Origin: Hysterangium stoloniferum
Lineage: Eukaryota > Basidiomycota > Agaricomycetes > Hysterangiales > Hysterangiaceae
Assembly (NCBI GenBank): GCA_015178975.1
Contig: WHVD01000026.1
Span: forward strand, 310,001-374,000
Length of the DNA: 64,000 nucleotides
Reading direction: 5' to 3'
Shown: piece by piece, positions 61,814 to 64,000 of the stretch
How the letters are laid out: each line of letters begins with the position of its first letter
Numbering within the stretch: position 1 is the first letter of the stretch
The notes under the pieces: model-generated
Told to the model about the DNA's origin: nothing
Seen by the model: the letters and a program-made list of their open reading frames with translations, nothing else
Database searches by the model: none
Translations under genes and position numbers: made by a program

Positions 61814-64000
61814 CTATTCCTCCGCGTCCTCCCAAAGAATTTCCTGCGGTAAACTCTCATATTTACTCGTTTTCCCCTTCTTCCAGTCCCGCCATCCAGC
61901 AACTAAACTCAATAATAACGCTACCATGCATGCTATTGTGGTTATAGTTAGGGTATCAGCATAACATGCGCGGCCATCGAGGCAAACGCGTCCGGGCTCT
62001 GGTAGAGGTGCGCGCGGGGTATTGGGTAAAGAAGGTACTACAGCTGTTTCGCTCGCTAAGTTGGAGGCATGCCGATCAAAATCTCTCCCGAATAAGATGC
62101 TGAAGATGTTTCCCCCAAAGAGAGGTGCTAGGCTTACGAACCCCCAGTTCTCGGAGTAGTGAGCTGGACGGTGGATCAGGGCGGTGAGTGCTTGCGAAGT
62201 CAGACGACGTATATTGTCCACATACCTATTCCAAACCATTCGATTGTTATCTAGAATAAATAAAAGGCGTGATGGCAATGAAACTATATTTACGAATGAT
62301 GCTCTTACAGTTGGAAGTAGTCCAAAGATGCCACCATACCCGAGTCCCAACATCAGGGACGTCTGCCAAAGGTTCTCGGTATTCTCATTGTGAGAAGCAA
62401 CAATCTGCGAAAGCATTAACATGGCTGATATGACCACTAACAAGTAAGATCTATGGGCTCCAAAGCGGCCCTTGAAGAAATCTGCACTAGCGCCTACAAA
62501 ATACAAGGTAAGGATTAGGGCATGAGTATGATATGTGACTTGGCGTATTGTCTGACCAATTGCAATGCGTGCGCCGCAGTTGGCAAGGCTGATAATTGAT
62601 ACTTGAGCAGCTTGTAACTTGCCTGCTTCGATTTTGTTGTAATCCGGGTCGCCTTTCGCAGAGAGTGCCTGAGCGATGGAACCAACGTTGTTAATATCTT
62701 TAATAACAATGCATCTTAATTCCCATCTAGGTTGTTTTACTCGGATAATATAACGTACACATTAACCCAGTTCCACTTACTGGTATGTAAATTCAGACCA
62801 TCATCAAGTGAATTACGTAGAAGAACAACTTACATAATGAAAGAATAGCGAACAACAAAAAGAATTCCCAGCCAGTCAACAACTTCTTGCCATAGACATC
62901 AATCGGATCGGGCAGAATGAGGGGGTCACTCCTATCTTGAGGCCTTCGAGAGGCGGAACGTCTAGCCATTCCTACTCTTGTCGGCGAGAATTCTGAATCT
63001 GCCCCTCTCGACACAGAGCGAGGGTGGTCCACGGCTGATAAGACTTCGGGGTATAGACTTACGCCATCAGCAACGTATACGTGACCATTAATATGTTCAC
63101 CGAGCGTATCTTGTTCTAGGAGATTTGATGTACTGATGGCCACATTTGACGGCAAAACGGACCTAGTTGTGCCCAGTGTGTCGGGTAGTTCTGCGTGTGG
63201 TACTGTTTGAACGGTGAGAAAAGAGACAATGATGGGTATGGAGGTGCCTAGAGAAAGAAAGAGAAGAAACGATGATGTATCTCCGGGAAAAAACAAGTGC
63301 GAGAGAGAGGAGAAAAGGAATGCAGAGAGCCCAAAGCCAGAAAGGACAAATCCTACGGTTGTAGCACGCTAGAATAAAGCAAAACATTGAGTAGGTATTA
63401 CTATTACTGGGTGATAAAAGGTTATCTCTACCAAGCGCTCAGGGAAACTCTTAGCTGTCGCATTAGTACCTGCTATTAAGCCACAGTTGCCTCCCACTCC
63501 AGTCATAAACGAGAAAATTGAGAGTGCGACTAAATTTAAGAAGGGAAGTTTGTTATCACTCCCCGCAAGGCCTGCATCATAATAGCTGCGGATTCCCATA
63601 TAGCCTATCAGGAGAAGAAAGAAACATGCTATGAGGAGACTATTAGGATAGTCAGCTACAGCAAAAACGTGATACTGTCTGTCAGCACAATCAATACATA
63701 CGGTCGCGGTCCACGCCTGTCGACGATACGGCCCAGCACCGGGCCACTGGTATAAACACCCACTGAAATATCGCGATTCACAGAGGGTCATTACAGAGAG
63801 GAAAAAAAACATACTGTTTCCTGAGAGGCCTTCGGACATATCTGTGTCAGTTGAATATTTAAGCCTAATATCAATAAACGCTCACCGATAATATTTAATT
63901 GCGTAGATGTGATATGAAGTCTATCTCCCAATTGAGGTGCATATGCTTGATTAAGAAATAGAGTGTTGTATGAGCAATAACAACGATGCAGTAGTTGGGC
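61814..64000 (-). CDS. MFS transporter, nodulin-like / MCH1 type (5' end outside window)
   Basis: It is a multi-pass membrane transporter related to yeast Mch1 (monocarboxylate-transporter-like, substrate unknown). At the right edge the reading is YAPQLGDRLHITSTQLNIIG, then after introns GVYTSGPVLGRIVDRRGPRP (MFS loop motif), a hydrophobic LLIACFFLLLIGYMGI, FMTGVGGNCGLIAGTNATAKSFPER and VGFVLSGFGLSAFLFS. A long hydrophilic central loop with RRSASRRPQDRS and ILPDPIDVYGKKLL comes next. The C-terminal half has GASADFFKGRFGAHRSYLLV, MLGLGYGGIFGLLPT and ENWGFVSLAPLFGGNIFSIL, ending WRDWKKGKTSKYESLPQEIL plus an acidic tail at 61814. The start codon lies beyond base 64000. Confidence 0.86.

Noticed and set aside
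1-64000. CRISPR array, bacterial operon or prophage
   Set aside because: The introns and the gene set are fungal; no regularly spaced repeat array was seen.

Overview
The window looks like nuclear DNA of a filamentous basidiomycete, probably an Agaricomycete. The host genes carry many introns of about 50-60 nt, mostly GT-AG with two likely GC-AG donors. The gene set is fungal: SUR2-type sphinganine hydroxylase, mitochondrial enoyl reductase, PNGase A, TCF25/RQC1, CstF-64/RNA15, RFC1, a GT8 glycosyltransferase and an MCH1/nodulin-like transporter. One secreted family that in basidiomycetes is often mislabelled 'ribosomal protein S17' is also present. The order or species cannot be fixed from sequence alone.

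Layout. 0.9-3.5 kb holds a PNGase A-like gene (-). 5.3-11 kb holds a solo LTR and a decayed second copy of the PNGase A locus, cut up by a non-autonomous copia-type element, another solo LTR, a copia LTR piece and a poly(A)-type insert. 12.2-13.3 kb is a SUR2-like gene (-). 13.3-19 kb shows no gene. 19-20.5 kb is an ETR1/MECR gene (+). 20.6-37.7 kb is a dense transposon nest. An old chromovirus (Ty3/gypsy) remnant was invaded through its LTR by a Tc1 element. A younger chromovirus of about 10.3 kb then entered that Tc1, and it in turn took a 1.3-kb solo LTR and a 2.4-kb copia-type non-autonomous element. Downstream are another LTR, a tRNA-like sequence and a copia remnant. 38-42 kb is empty apart from a cluster of perfect hairpins. 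42.2-44 kb is the secreted 'S17-like' gene (+). 44-47.3 kb is empty. From 47.3 kb on the window is gene-dense: TCF25 (-), a small cysteine-rich secreted gene (+) with a decayed neighbour copy, CstF-64 (-), RFC1 (-), GT8 (+) and an MFS transporter (-, running off the right edge).

Genes working together. TCF25/RQC1 (ribosome quality control), RNA15/CSTF2 (mRNA 3'-end cleavage) and RFC1 (clamp loading) are housekeeping genes, and I see no pathway-level cluster. RFC1 and the GT8 gene are divergent across about 400 bp.

Most interesting observation. Both chromovirus copies carry, between the integrase chromodomain and the 3' LTR, an antisense coding region with a coiled-coil-rich part, a six-cysteine cluster with Zn(II)2Cys6-like spacing and an acidic tail. 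The two copies differ strongly in sequence but keep the layout and the cysteines. Second is the 67-aa ten-cysteine secreted gene at 51.9 kb, which is visible only when a short intron is removed.
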